Source: Streptomyces sp. RPA4-2 (GTDB lineage: Bacteria > Actinomycetota > Actinomycetes > Streptomycetales > Streptomycetaceae). Taken from it: a stretch of DNA of 64,000 bases. Made by a program: the position numbers and the translations under genes. Each line of letters starts with the position of its first letter. The stretch's first letter is position 1. Location of the stretch: assembly GCF_012273515.2 (NCBI RefSeq), contig NZ_CP050975.2:5146001-5210000 (forward strand), written 5' to 3'. Positions 28,517 through 37,176 of the stretch are shown here, one piece after another. The notes beneath the pieces are model-generated. The model made no database searches. It saw only the letters and a list, made by a program, of their open reading frames with translations, and was not told the DNA's origin.

Positions 28517-29227
28517 GTTGTTCACGGCCGTGCGCGTACGCGCACGGCGGCGGACCCGGGCCGCTGTGAGGCCTTGGGCGCGCGCGTCAGCCGAAGGCCC
28601 CGGCAGACGCCCACACGGCGCCCGTACGCAGGCGCACCCACGTGCAGGTTCCGTACACAGCTGGCCCGTGTGCAGGGCTTCCGTATGGGCGGGCCCCGGC
28701 GCTGAGTCCGTGTGGAGGCGCGCTCCGCTGCCCCATCTCTCCCCTTGCCTCCCCCCACCGTCGTCTCGTCTCCCCGGAAGGGCCCGGATCGCCTCTCGAC
28801 GGGGGTCGCCCGAGAGGTCGGACGGGGCCCCGCGGGCGCCTCCGCGTGACATGACGCACAGGCGATTTGTCCCGTACTAGGACTGTTAGTGGACGGAGGC
28901 AGGGAGGCAAAACGGACATTTCGAGCTGGGCCCGTGCGAGGGTCCGGGGGTCCGTTGCCGGGGTGTGGGGGGAGGTCGTTCCTGCCGTGCTCTGCGGGGT
29001 GGGAAGTGGGGTTAAACCGAACTTCTTCCAGAAAAAACGGACGAATCAGTGCATGCCATAACTTCTGTCAAGGAGTCGGTCGTTACGGGGTCAAGTACGA
29101 CCTAGCGTCGTAGAAGGGGGCTTTGGGGATTCGCCGGGGTCCGGGTTACCAAGGGATGGCCCCCTCCGGCAGCGACCGAGCTCCGGATGGGTTTCAAGTC
29201 CCCCGTCCCCGTCTCCATGAGGTTCAG
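28517..29227 (+). other. 711-bp gap: long upstream region of the M23 peptidase gene
   Basis: No frame in this stretch has convincing coding bias together with a start and ribosome site. The first 330 bases are GC-rich and featureless. Bases 29010-29090 form an A/T-rich island (TTAAACCGAACTTCTTCC, then AAAAAACGG) likely to hold a promoter. The last 130 bases before the peptidase could form several hairpins. I looked for a ydaO-type (c-di-AMP) riboswitch, known upstream of streptomycete wall hydrolases, and did not find its conserved blocks. Confidence 0.45.
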
Positions 29228-29875
29228 ATGTCGAAGCGTGTCACGTCCCGTAACTCCCGCACGTCCCTGCTCCGTAGCCGGACGGCCGTCCTCGCCGCCT
29301 CGGTGGGCGCCACGGTCGTACTGGGCGCCGGGATCGCGTCCGCCAGCACCCTGGACAGCGCCGCGACCAGCACGACGGCCGGTGTCCTGCAGACCCAGGC
29401 CGCCGCCCAGGCCAAGGCCGCCTCGAAGGCTCAGCACGACACGGCCAAGAAGGCCGCCTCGTGGATCGACCCGGTGAAGAAGTACACCCTGTCCGCCACC
29501 TTCAACCAGGCCGGCGGCATGTGGGCCCACAAGCACTCCGGCCAGGACTTCGCGGTTCCGCTGGGCACCGACGTGTCCGCCGCCCACGGCGGCACCGTCG
29601 TCAAGGCCGGCGGCAACGGCGCCGGCGACGGCCCCGCGTACGGCAACGCCATCGTCATCAAGCACGGCAACGGGACGTACTCCCAGTACGCCCACCTGTC
29701 GCGGATCGACGTGCGCATAGGCCAGGTCGTCACCACCGGCCAGCACATAGCGCTGTCGGGCAACACCGGGAACTCCAGCGGGCCGCACCTGCACTTCGAG
29801 ATCCGTACGACCCCGAACTACGGCTCGGCCATCGACCCGGTCGCCTTCCTGCACGCCAAGGGCGTGACGGTCTAA
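29228..29875 (+). CDS. secreted M23-family (LytM) peptidoglycan endopeptidase
   Basis: A 215-residue exported protein. ATG 29228 with GAGG upstream gives a signal peptide: basic MSKRVTSRNSRTSLLRSRTA, hydrophobic VLAASVGATVVLGAGIASA, cleavage near ASA-S. An Ala/Lys-rich helical linker follows, then the M23 zinc domain from about 95: HKHSGQDFAVPLGTDVSAAHGG supplies the first His and Asp ligands and SSGPHLHFEIR the HxH motif. Such enzymes cut peptide cross-links in the wall during growth or germination. No wall-binding (LysM or SH3) domain is present. Confidence 0.92.
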   Translation: MSKRVTSRNSRTSLLRSRTAVLAASVGATVVLGAGIASASTLDSAATSTTAGVLQTQAAAQAKAASKAQHDTAKKAASWIDPVKKYTLSATFNQAGGMWAHKHSGQDFAVPLGTDVSAAHGGTVVKAGGNGAGDGPAYGNAIVIKHGNGTYSQYAHLSRIDVRIGQVVTTGQHIALSGNTGNSSGPHLHFEIRTTPNYGSAIDPVAFLHAKGVTV

Positions 29876-29909
29876 GCACCCGCGGGTGTGACCGTGAAGG
29901 CGTGATGGT

Positions 29910-30509
29910 TCACGGGGCGACGGGACCGCTGTGCGCCTGCGTCACCAGATCGACGGCGACCTCCAGGATGGCCTTGCGCTTCTCCTCGGGGTCGCCTTCG
30001 ACGTCCTTCAGCATGAACATCCCGGCATGCATCGAGAACAGCGCGCTGATGCAGCGGACCTGGTTCGTCAGGTCCGCTTCCGGCTCCTTGAGCAGGTCGA
30101 TCATGCGGATCATGCGGTCCTTGAAGTCCTCGCCGGTGCGCAGCTCACGGACGGCGGCCTGGTTCTCCTGCATGAAGCGGAAGAGCGGGGCCGCGTCCGC
30201 GAGGGCGTTGCTGTAGCGGTGCAGGATCTCCTGCTTCGTCGCCAGCGTGCGCGGCTGCTGCCGTCCCCACTCGATGAGTTCGTCCATGGGCCTGGACAGG
30301 TCCTGGAAGAGGCTCTTGAGGATGTCTTCCTTGGTCTTGAAGTGGTAGTACAGCGCCGCTTTGGTGACGTCCAGGTGCTCGGCGATCTCGCGGAGCGAGG
30401 TCTTCTCGTAGCCGTGCTCGGAGAAGAGTTCGAGGGCTACGTCCTGGATGCGCTGGCGGGTGTCCCCGCGTCGCTGCCGCTTGGTGCCGTCCATGGTGTC
30501 GCCGCCCAT
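29910..30509 (-). CDS. TetR-family repressor of the adjacent MFS transporter
   Basis: A 199-residue protein. The N-terminal HTH reads GDTRQRIQDVALELFSEHGYEKTSLREIAEHLDVTKAALYYHFKTKEDIL, classical TetR_N. ATG 30509 is chosen because GAGGAG lies 8 nt upstream; an in-frame ATG at 30494 is also possible. The C-terminal ligand domain is rich in Met and Phe (FRFMQENQAAVRELRTGEDFKDRMIRMIDLL). It is divergent from a 14-TM MFS exporter with an 18-bp palindrome between them, the standard layout of a drug-responsive repressor-efflux pair. Confidence 0.92.
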   Translation of the reverse strand: MGGDTMDGTKRQRRGDTRQRIQDVALELFSEHGYEKTSLREIAEHLDVTKAALYYHFKTKEDILKSLFQDLSRPMDELIEWGRQQPRTLATKQEILHRYSNALADAAPLFRFMQENQAAVRELRTGEDFKDRMIRMIDLLKEPEADLTNQVRCISALFSMHAGMFMLKDVEGDPEEKRKAILEVAVDLVTQAHSGPVAP

Positions 30510-30619
30510 CGTCGTACTCCTCGCACTCCTTGATACGCACGTGCCGCCCCACGGGCAAATCCAGGAAAACTTACTTGACGCCCGGCTAGTTACGGGACTA
30601 CTTTCCCTCAGTGTAGTCA

Positions 30620-30637
30620 ACTTGCCGGTCGGCAAGT
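30620..30637. promoter_or_regulatory. TetR operator: 18-bp perfect palindrome
   Basis: ACTTGCCGGTCGGCAAGT is made of ACTTGCCG and its exact complement around GT, within CAACTTGCCGGTCGGCAAGT. It lies between the divergent TetR (30509) and MFS (30704) starts. A second, weaker dyad (GACTAC near 30594 and GTAGTC near 30613) sits just beside it. Confidence 0.8.
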
Positions 30638-30703
30638 AAGTAGCGGAGCAGGGGCACTCGCCCCGACACCAGTGGGCGTCCAGCGGGACCCAGGGGAGTG
30701 GGA

Positions 30704-32299
30704 ATGATGGCGGACAACACGGAAGCGGTCGTACAGACCGAGAAACAACCACGCAGTGTACGGGTCGTCCTGCTCGCGCTCATGATCGCGATGCTCCTGG
30801 CGATGCTCGACAACATGATCGTGGGCACGGCGATGCCTACGATCGTGGGCGAACTGGGCGGCCTGGAGCACCTGTCATGGGTCGTCACCGCGTACACGCT
30901 CGCGACCGCCGCCTCGACCCCGATCTGGGGCAAGCTCGGCGACATGTACGGGCGCAAGGGCGCCTTCATGACCTCGATCGTGATCTTCCTCGTCGGGTCC
31001 GCGCTCAGCGGCATGGCGCAGGACATGGGACAGCTGATCGGCTTCCGTGCCATCCAGGGCCTGGGCGCCGGCGGTCTGATGGTCGGCGTCATGGCGATCA
31101 TCGGGGACCTCATTCCGCCGCGTGAGCGGGGCAAGTACCAGGGCATGATGGCCGGCATCATGGCGCTCGCCATGATCGCCGGACCGCTGGTCGGCGGCTC
31201 CATCACGGACCACTGGGGCTGGCGCTGGTCCTTCTACATCAACCTGCCGCTCGGCATCGTCGCGCTGCTGGCCGTCAGCGCCGTGCTGCACCTGCCGAAG
31301 AAGCGGGTCGACGCGAAGATCGACTACCTCGGTGCCGGTCTGCTGACCGTCGGCATCTCGTCCATCGTGCTCGTCACCACCTGGGGCGGCAGCGAGTACG
31401 CCTGGGGCTCCGCCCGGATCATGGAGCTCATCGGCATCGGTGTCGCCGCGCTCGTCGGCTTCGTCTTCGTGCAGACCAAGGCCGCCTCGCCGATCCTGCC
31501 GCTGCACATCTTCCGCAACCGCAACTTCACGCTGATGTCCCTCATCGGCTTCATCACGGGCTTCGTGATGTTCGGCGCCGTACTCTTCCTGCCGCTGTAC
31601 CAGCAGTCCGTGCAGGGCGCCTCCGCGACCAACTCCGGCCTGCTGCTCCTGCCGATGCTCGGCGCGATGCTGGTCACCTCGATGGTCGCCGGGCGGGTCA
31701 CCACCAGCAGCGGCCGCTACAAGGCGTTCCCGGTCGTCGGCAGTGTGCTGATGTCCGTGGGCCTGTTCCTGCTCTCGCAGATGGACACCGCGACCAGCAG
31801 GCTGACCTCGGGCCTGTACATGGCCGTGCTCGGCCTGGGCATGGGCTGCCTGATGCAGATCACGATGCTGGTGGCGCAGAACAGCGTCGAGATGAAGGAC
31901 ATGGGCGTCGCGTCCTCGTCCACCACCCTCTTCCGTACGCTCGGCTCGTCCTTCGGCGTCGCGATCATGGGCGCGCTGTTCAACCACCGCGTCCAGGACG
32001 TGATGGCCGAGCGGGCCGGGGCGCTGGGCTCCAAGATGACCGAGCAGTCCGCGCAGCTCGACGCGGCCAGCCTCGCCAAGCTGCCGGCCGCGGCGCGCGA
32101 GGCCTATCAGTTCGCGGTGTCCTCCGGTACGCACTCCGCGTTCCTGCTGGGATCCGTGGTGGCCCTGGGCGCACTGGTGGCGGCGGTGTTCGTGAAGGAG
32201 GTCCCGCTGCGGGGCGCGGGGGCACCCGCGAAGTCCGCCGAGGCCGACGCCACGGCGAACGACGCGCCGCCGAAGGAGACCCTGGCGGAAACCGTCTGA
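30704..32299 (+). CDS. MFS drug efflux transporter, DHA2 (EmrB/QacA) family
   Basis: A 531-residue transporter with 14 predicted helices. DHA2 motifs: LDNMIVGTAMPTIVGELGG in helix 1, motif A GKLGDMYGRKGAFM, and motif C-like MALAMIAGPLVGGSITDHWGWRWSFYINLPLGI. The hydrophilic tail is Ala/Glu-rich. AGGGGAG stands before adjacent ATG codons at 30704 and 30707; GTG 30698 is less likely. It exports lipophilic drugs or an endogenous metabolite by proton antiport; the substrate cannot be read from the sequence. Repression by the divergent TetR is likely. Confidence 0.92.
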   Translation: MMADNTEAVVQTEKQPRSVRVVLLALMIAMLLAMLDNMIVGTAMPTIVGELGGLEHLSWVVTAYTLATAASTPIWGKLGDMYGRKGAFMTSIVIFLVGSALSGMAQDMGQLIGFRAIQGLGAGGLMVGVMAIIGDLIPPRERGKYQGMMAGIMALAMIAGPLVGGSITDHWGWRWSFYINLPLGIVALLAVSAVLHLPKKRVDAKIDYLGAGLLTVGISSIVLVTTWGGSEYAWGSARIMELIGIGVAALVGFVFVQTKAASPILPLHIFRNRNFTLMSLIGFITGFVMFGAVLFLPLYQQSVQGASATNSGLLLLPMLGAMLVTSMVAGRVTTSSGRYKAFPVVGSVLMSVGLFLLSQMDTATSRLTSGLYMAVLGLGMGCLMQITMLVAQNSVEMKDMGVASSSTTLFRTLGSSFGVAIMGALFNHRVQDVMAERAGALGSKMTEQSAQLDAASLAKLPAAAREAYQFAVSSGTHSAFLLGSVVALGALVAAVFVKEVPLRGAGAPAKSAEADATANDAPPKETLAETV

Positions 32300-32314
32300 C
32301 CTCCCGCTCGACCC

Positions 32315-32348
32315 GAAGGCCCCCGGCGTGTCCGCCCCGGGGGCCTTC
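32315..32348. terminator. bidirectional terminator between MFS gene and cseC
   Basis: GAAGGCCCCCGG (32315-32326) pairs perfectly with CCGGGGGCCTTC (32337-32348) around a 10-base loop. It separates the converging MFS transporter and sigE-cse operons. Confidence 0.85.
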
Positions 32349-32421
32349 TCCCGTTCCCGGGCGTTCATCGGCGCTCATGGGCCCGGCGGCGGCACTGGTA
32401 CCGCGACGGGGTGTCGCTCCC

Positions 32422-34041
32422 TCACGCCGGCAGCAGGGGGAAGCTGCCCGTGTTCGTGGGCGCGTGCTCCGGCAGCCACAGCACCGCGACGGCGCCTTCC
32501 GCGGGCATGTTCTCCGGGGCGCCCGCGGGCCGGATGTTGCGGAAGGTCAGCCGGGCGCCGAGCACCCGGGCCTGGCCCGCCGCGATGGTGAGCCCGAGCC
32601 CGTGGCCGTGGCCCGAGCGGTCGCTGCTGCCGGTACGGAAGCGGCTGGGGCCGTCGGCCAGGAGTTCCTCGGGGAAACCGGGACCGTGGTCGCGCACACG
32701 GATGACGCGGCCCTCCACGGAGACCTCGATCGGCGGTTTGCCGTGCCGTGCCGCGTTGGCCAGCAGGTTGAACAGGACACGCTCCAGGCGACGCGGATCC
32801 GTGGTGACCTCCGACTCGTGGATCACGCGTACGACGATGTCGGCGTCCTTGGCGGCCACCCGGCGCGCCACGAACTCGCCGAGCATGATGTCCTGCAGCT
32901 CGGCCCGCTCGGAGGCACCGTCCAGCCGGGCCACCTCCAGGACGTCCTCGACGAGCGTGCGCATGGCCTGTGCCCGGTCGCGGACGAGTTCCGTGGGGCG
33001 GCCGGGAGGCAGCAACTCGGCCGCGGTGAGCAGCCCCGTGACCGGGGTGCGCAGCTCGTGCGCGATGTCGGCGGTCACCCGGCGCTCGGCCTCGATGCGC
33101 TGCTGGAGCGCGTCCGCCATGGCGTCCACGGCCCGCGCCAGGTCGTCGGTCTCGTCGCGCACGACCCCGCCGATCGCCTCCCGTACGCGGACGTCGGTCT
33201 CGCCCTTGGCGACCTGGTTCGCGGCGGCCGCGGCCTTGCGCAGCCGGCGCGACAGCTGACCGCCGATCAGTACGCCGAGGGCGCTGCCGCCGAAGACGAC
33301 CGCGATCGAGCCGATGATCAGCGCCTGGTCGAGGTCCTTCATGACGTCGGTGTTGCGGTCCGTGAACCCGGTGTGGAGCGAGAGGACACGGCCGTCCTTG
33401 AGGGGCACGGCCGCCCAGATGTCCGGCACGCCGTTGGGGCGGTCGGTCACGTAGGTGGCTCGCCGTCCCTCCTTGACCTTCGCCAGCAGGTCTCCCGGGA
33501 TCGTCGGGTCGTCGACCTTGACCCCGAAGGACTGCGTGCGACCGGACTCGTACATGCGCTGGGCGACCTGGATCCGCTCGTCCGCCAGATCACGCGAGTT
33601 GTCGAGCATCGAGACGCGGGCCGCGTTGTGCACGACGAGGCTCAGCGCGACCGCGACGAGGGCGCCGACCATGGCGATGGCCGCGCTCAGCTTCCACCGG
33701 ATGCCGGTGCGCATGCCGGTGTGTCCGGCCGCGGTGGCCCGCCCACCGCGCTCGGGCCTGCCGCCGCCCGTGCCCGTGCGGGCGGCGAAGCCGACGGACC
33801 CGCTGCGGCCGGCCGCCCTGCCGCCGGCCCCACCCGTCCCGCCGACGCCGCCGTGGACGGCGACGCCGATCGGTCCGCCGTGGACGGTGCCAGGTCCACC
33901 GAAGTCGGCGCCCGGCCCACCGAAGTCGGCGGCCGGCCCGTCGGAGCCGGTGCCGGATCCGCCGATGCCGATGCCGATGCCGATGCCGATGCCCGGTCTG
34001 TCGTCGTCCGCCGGGTTCCGGCGCTGGAACATCCCCCGCAT
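32422..34041 (-). CDS. cseC: envelope-stress sensor histidine kinase CseC
   Basis: A 539-residue sensor kinase of the Streptomyces cell-envelope stress system. It has a Gly-rich N-terminal extension of about 110 residues, helix 1 at about 117-138 (IAMVGALVAVALSLVVHNAA), an extracytoplasmic sensor domain (about 140-238), helix 2 at about 239-262, HAMP, HisKA with the phospho-acceptor His near 328 (VTADIAHELRTPVTGLL) and a HATPase domain (VRDHGPGFPEELL, RSGHGHGLGLTIA). It responds to wall damage and phosphorylates CseB. It is the last gene of sigE-cseABC, 7 bp after cseB. The N-terminus contains a hexanucleotide repeat encoding Gly-Ile pairs, making the protein longer than I recall for S. coelicolor. 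Confidence 0.93.
   Translation of the reverse strand: MRGMFQRRNPADDDRPGIGIGIGIGIGGSGTGSDGPAADFGGPGADFGGPGTVHGGPIGVAVHGGVGGTGGAGGRAAGRSGSVGFAARTGTGGGRPERGGRATAAGHTGMRTGIRWKLSAAIAMVGALVAVALSLVVHNAARVSMLDNSRDLADERIQVAQRMYESGRTQSFGVKVDDPTIPGDLLAKVKEGRRATYVTDRPNGVPDIWAAVPLKDGRVLSLHTGFTDRNTDVMKDLDQALIIGSIAVVFGGSALGVLIGGQLSRRLRKAAAAANQVAKGETDVRVREAIGGVVRDETDDLARAVDAMADALQQRIEAERRVTADIAHELRTPVTGLLTAAELLPPGRPTELVRDRAQAMRTLVEDVLEVARLDGASERAELQDIMLGEFVARRVAAKDADIVVRVIHESEVTTDPRRLERVLFNLLANAARHGKPPIEVSVEGRVIRVRDHGPGFPEELLADGPSRFRTGSSDRSGHGHGLGLTIAAGQARVLGARLTFRNIRPAGAPENMPAEGAVAVLWLPEHAPTNTGSFPLLPA
33958..33995. repeat. hexanucleotide repeat in the cseC 5' region
   Basis: About six tandem copies of CCGATG at 33960-33995 (plus strand) encode the GIGIGIGIGIG stretch near residues 17-27 of CseC. 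Beside it (33896-33945) are two copies of a 21-bp unit around CACCGAAGTCGGCG. Copy changes would stay in frame. Confidence 0.85.
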
Positions 34042-34048
34042 ACCCTGC

Positions 34049-34759
34049 TCAGGCCTTCAACTTGTAGCCGAAACCGCGGACCGTCTCGATCCGGTCCTGG
34101 CCGATCTTCGTCCGCAGTCGCTGGACATGGACATCGACGACGCGGGTGTCACCGCCCCAGCCGTAGTCCCACACGCGTTCGAGCAGCTTGTCACGGCTCA
34201 GCACCGTGCCCGGCGCGGACGAGAACTCCAGCAGCAGCCGCATCTCGGTGGGGGTCAGCGCGACCGGCACCCCGCCCTTGAGCACCTCCATGCCCTCGGT
34301 GTCGATCTCCAGGTCCCCGTCCCCGAAGGAGAGCAGGCCACCGCCGACCGGCGAGGGCGTGTCCGTACCCGCGTTCGGGCCGCTCGCGTGCCCGAAGCGC
34401 CGCAGCACCGCGCGGATGCGGGCGACCAGCACGGCACCGTCGAAGGGCTTCGTCACGTAGTCGTCGGCGCCCGCCTCCAGACCCAGGACGACATCGATCG
34501 AGTCGGCCCGCGCCGACAGCATGATCACGGGGACGGTGGACTCGTCACGGATACGGCGGCACAGGCTGACGCCGTCGAGGCCGGGGACCATGACGTCCAG
34601 CAGGGCGATGTCGGGGCGGTCCGCGCGGAACGCCTCCAGGCCCGACAGGCCGTCGGGCATGGCGGTGACCGCGAAGCCGTCCCGCTCCAGCGCGAGTTGT
34701 GTGGCCTCGCGGATGACATCGTCGTCCTCGACGAACAGGACGTGGGTCTGCTCTGCCAT
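34049..34759 (-). CDS. cseB: OmpR-family response regulator CseB
   Basis: A 236-residue regulator. Receiver domain MAEQTHVLFVEDDDVIREAT with acidic pocket E11-D12 and phosphorylated Asp55 (IALLDVMVPGLDG), switch Lys in VTKPFDG. The C-terminal winged helix has VALTPTEMRLLLEFSSAPGTVLSRDKLLERVWDYGWGGDTRVVDVHVQRLRTKIG. Phospho-CseB is known to activate the sigE promoter, so the operon is self-amplifying. ATG 34759 with GGAG upstream. It lies between cseA and cseC in the conserved order. Confidence 0.95.
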   Translation of the reverse strand: MAEQTHVLFVEDDDVIREATQLALERDGFAVTAMPDGLSGLEAFRADRPDIALLDVMVPGLDGVSLCRRIRDESTVPVIMLSARADSIDVVLGLEAGADDYVTKPFDGAVLVARIRAVLRRFGHASGPNAGTDTPSPVGGGLLSFGDGDLEIDTEGMEVLKGGVPVALTPTEMRLLLEFSSAPGTVLSRDKLLERVWDYGWGGDTRVVDVHVQRLRTKIGQDRIETVRGFGYKLKA

Positions 34760-34788
34760 CCGGCTGCTCCGTTTGTTCCGTCTGCTCT

Positions 34789-35448
34789 TCAGTTCGCGGC
34801 GGGGGAGGGGGCGTCGGTGGCGCCCACCGCATTGCTGTAGTCGTTGTGCGTCCGGGACTCCTCGGTGAAGTGGGTCGCGGACCAGCCGTAGGTGATCACT
34901 TCCTCGCTGGAGGGGTACGACACCGGGTCGCCCTTCTTGTACAGCTGCTGTGTGACCACCAGATCGCCCCGGTCGATCTCCGCGTAGACCGGCGGTTCCT
35001 CGGTCTTGAACACGTTCTCGTACCGGCCCTTCTCCTCGCGGTACACGTAGGAGCCGATGCCGACGGCGTCTCCGCAGGTCATCACGTTGACCACGACGTC
35101 GTCCGAGGGTCCCCCGGTCAGTTCCCCGTACGACACGTCCACCGGGTACTCGTCGGCCACGCACGGCTTGAGGGCGCTCTTGACCGACGGACTGACCTCG
35201 GGGTCGTCCTTGACGAGCTTGACCACGTCCACCCGCTTGGGGGCCTTCGTGGCCGAGGGGGAGGTGGTGGGCGTCGTAGGCCCCTTGGCCACCGCCTCAC
35301 TGCCCGCCGGGCCCTCGTCACGGGCGCCCGTACCACCCGTGGCACAAGCGGTCAGGAAAAGGCCGAGGGCGGCGAGCACGGCCATCGCCGCACCCCCCGC
35401 CTTCAGTACCCGGCCGGTACTCCTGGCCCGAATTCCTAGGCCGCGCAA
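34789..35448 (-). CDS. cseA: lipoprotein CseA, negative modulator of the SigE system
   Basis: A 219-residue lipoprotein: after a basic start, helix GGAAMAVLAALGLFLTAC ends in the lipobox LTAC, with acylated Cys near 35. A Thr/Pro/Ser linker follows (TTPTTSPSATKAPK), then an extracellular domain (VDVSYGELTGGPSDDVVVNVMTCGDAVGIGSYVY). It begins at TTG 35448, with AAGGAG 8 nt upstream, inside the last codons of sigE (13-bp overlap). In S. coelicolor CseA damps signalling, probably by acting on the CseC sensor domain outside the membrane. Confidence 0.9.
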   Translation of the reverse strand: MRGLGIRARSTGRVLKAGGAAMAVLAALGLFLTACATGGTGARDEGPAGSEAVAKGPTTPTTSPSATKAPKRVDVVKLVKDDPEVSPSVKSALKPCVADEYPVDVSYGELTGGPSDDVVVNVMTCGDAVGIGSYVYREEKGRYENVFKTEEPPVYAEIDRGDLVVTQQLYKKGDPVSYPSSEEVITYGWSATHFTEESRTHNDYSNAVGATDAPSPAAN

Positions 35449-35987
35449 CGCTCCCGCTCCTTACCCGGTTCGAGCGCGCGGGCGCCGCGCTCCTCCTGGT
35501 CCCGGCTCTCCAGCTCCTCGCGGAGCCGGGCCAGCGCCCGGTGCAGCGTGCTCTTGACCGTTCCGGCCGACATGCCGAGCGCGGCGGCCGTCTCCTCCGT
35601 GGACATCTGCTCCCAGTGTCGCAGCACCACGACGCTGCGCTGCTTCGGAGCCAGCACCTTCATGATGTCCATGAGGAGCGCGCGGTCCGCGTGCTGCTCG
35701 GTGGAGTCCTCCACGCGGGCGTCCGGGAGCTGCTCGGTGGGCACCTCCTCGAGCTTCCGCGCCCGCCACCACTCGGTCCGCGTATTGATCATCACGCGGC
35801 GCAGGTACGCGTCGGCCAGCCGCTTGTCCGCGATGCCGTCCCAGCGGCCGTACGTGCGTACGAGCGCGGTCTGCAGCAGGTCCTGGGCGTCCACGGGGTC
35901 GGGGACCAGGCGACGGGCACTGCGCAGCAGCGCGTCCTGCCGAGTGCGGACGTACTCCTCGAATTCGAGCACCTCGCCGTGCGCCAT
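35436..35987 (-). CDS. sigE: ECF RNA polymerase sigma factor SigE
   Basis: A 183-residue SigE, the envelope-stress sigma factor. Region 2 reads VLEFEEYVRTRQDALLRSARRLVPDPVDAQDLLQTALVRTYGRWDGIADKRLADAYLRRVMINTRTEWWRARK; region 4 reads LAPKQRSVVVLRHWEQMSTEETAAALGMSAGTVKSTLHRALARLREEL. ATG 35987 is preceded by GGAGG at 9 nt spacing. Unlike most ECF factors it is controlled at transcription by CseBC, not by an anti-sigma factor, and no anti-sigma gene is adjacent. It heads the sigE-cseA-cseB-cseC operon and drives wall-stress genes. Confidence 0.95.
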   Translation of the reverse strand: MAHGEVLEFEEYVRTRQDALLRSARRLVPDPVDAQDLLQTALVRTYGRWDGIADKRLADAYLRRVMINTRTEWWRARKLEEVPTEQLPDARVEDSTEQHADRALLMDIMKVLAPKQRSVVVLRHWEQMSTEETAAALGMSAGTVKSTLHRALARLREELESRDQEERGARALEPGKERERCAA

Positions 35988-36255
35988 GATCAACCGCCTC
36001 CATCCCCGTTTCCGACCCGCCTGCTGACGCCTGCTGCCGGTTGTCCATCGCCTGTGCACCGCTGTCGTTCCGCTGTGTGTGCGGTACGGGAATGAAGCTA
36101 CGGAGGCGTTGTCACGGGGTTGTCCGAGACAGCCTGCGACGAGCACTCGGCTGTACGTCGGTTGTGTAACGGAAGGAGGGGACGGGTAGGGCGAGGTGGC
36201 TACATGCCCCGGTTGGGGATGATTTGGCAGTCCGTGGAGTGCGTGACGGTCGTGA
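35988..36255 (-). promoter_or_regulatory. sigE promoter region
   Basis: The 268-bp gap upstream of sigE and downstream of mutY should hold the CseB-dependent sigE promoter known in S. coelicolor. I can see a string of short A/T-richer blocks near 36090-36180 but no repeat I can confidently call a CseB box. Confidence 0.4.
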
Positions 36256-37176
36256 CTAGGTCAGGGGCAGCCGATACAAACCACCCGTGAGGGGTTCGAC
36301 GAGTCCGTCGGCGACGAGCCCGTCCAGAGCCCGGGCCCGCTGCACCGGTTCCTCCCACACGCGGTCCAGGGCGGACTGCGGGACGGGCGTGACGGCCTCC
36401 CTGAGTACGGCGAGCAGCTTGCCGCGCACCTGACGGTCGGTCCCGGCGTACGTCTGGCCACGGCGCGGCGGGCCGTCGTGCGCCGGCTTGCCCGCCAGCC
36501 GCCACGCGCACTGGGCGGCGATCGGGCAGCGGTGGCAGCTCTCGTTCTTCGCCGTGCAGATCAGCGCGCCGAGTTCCATGGAGGCGGCGGCCCAGCGGGA
36601 GGCGGTGCGCTCGCTCTCGGGGAGCAGGGCGCGGGCGAGCTTGCGCTCGGCGGCCGTGGTGGCGTTCGGCGGGTACTGCACGCCGGCCACGGCCCGCGCG
36701 AAGACCCTGCGGACGTTCGTGTCCAGCACGGCGTGCCGCTGGCCGTACGCGAAGGACGCCACCGCCGCGGCCGTGTACTCGCCGATGCCGGGCAGCGCGA
36801 GCAGCTGTGCGTGCTCCGTGGGTACGTCGCCGCCGTGGCGTTCCGTTATGGCGACCGCGGCGCCGTGCAGCCGGAGGGCGCGGCGGGGGTAGCCGAGGCG
36901 GCCCCAGGCGCGGACGGCTTCGCCCGGCGCCTCCTTGGCGAGGTCGGCGGGGCGGGGCCAGCGGGCCACCCACTGTTCGTACACGGGCAGGACGCGGCTC
37001 ACCGGGGTCTGCTGCAACATGAACTCACTGACCATCACGCCCCAGGGGCCGGCGTCGGGGCGGCGCCAGGGGAGGTCGCGGGCGTGCTCGTCGAACCAGG
37101 TGATCACCGGCTCGTGCAGGGTCTCGCCGGAGGTGGTGGGCTGGGGGCTGGGTGTGGGCAAGGTGGGTGCAGTCAT
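36256..37176 (-). CDS. mutY: A/G-specific adenine glycosylase
   Basis: A 306-residue MutY, which removes adenine mispaired with 8-oxoguanine or G. Catalytic Glu lies in VMVSEFMLQQTPVSRV (near 51); the helix-hairpin-helix reads LALPGIGEYTAAAVASFAYG with the catalytic Asp in VLDTNVRRVF; the 4Fe-4S loop has Cys residues in CTAKNESCHRCPIAAQC. ATG 37176 gives a 20-residue Pro/Thr-rich start. The C-terminal NUDIX-like 8-oxoG recognition domain of E. coli MutY is absent, as in other actinobacterial short forms; a small winged-helix-like end remains. Confidence 0.93.
   Translation of the reverse strand: MTAPTLPTPSPQPTTSGETLHEPVITWFDEHARDLPWRRPDAGPWGVMVSEFMLQQTPVSRVLPVYEQWVARWPRPADLAKEAPGEAVRAWGRLGYPRRALRLHGAAVAITERHGGDVPTEHAQLLALPGIGEYTAAAVASFAYGQRHAVLDTNVRRVFARAVAGVQYPPNATTAAERKLARALLPESERTASRWAAASMELGALICTAKNESCHRCPIAAQCAWRLAGKPAHDGPPRRGQTYAGTDRQVRGKLLAVLREAVTPVPQSALDRVWEEPVQRARALDGLVADGLVEPLTGGLYRLPLT

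Noticed and set aside
28518..28919. Overlapping frames on both strands after clpC
   Set aside because: Arg/Pro-rich chance frames; begin at or in the terminator and have no ribosome site.
28517..29227. Possible ydaO (c-di-AMP) riboswitch before the M23 peptidase
   Set aside because: Streptomycete wall hydrolase genes often carry one and disA is in the window, but the conserved sequence blocks were not found by eye. A covariance-model search would settle it.
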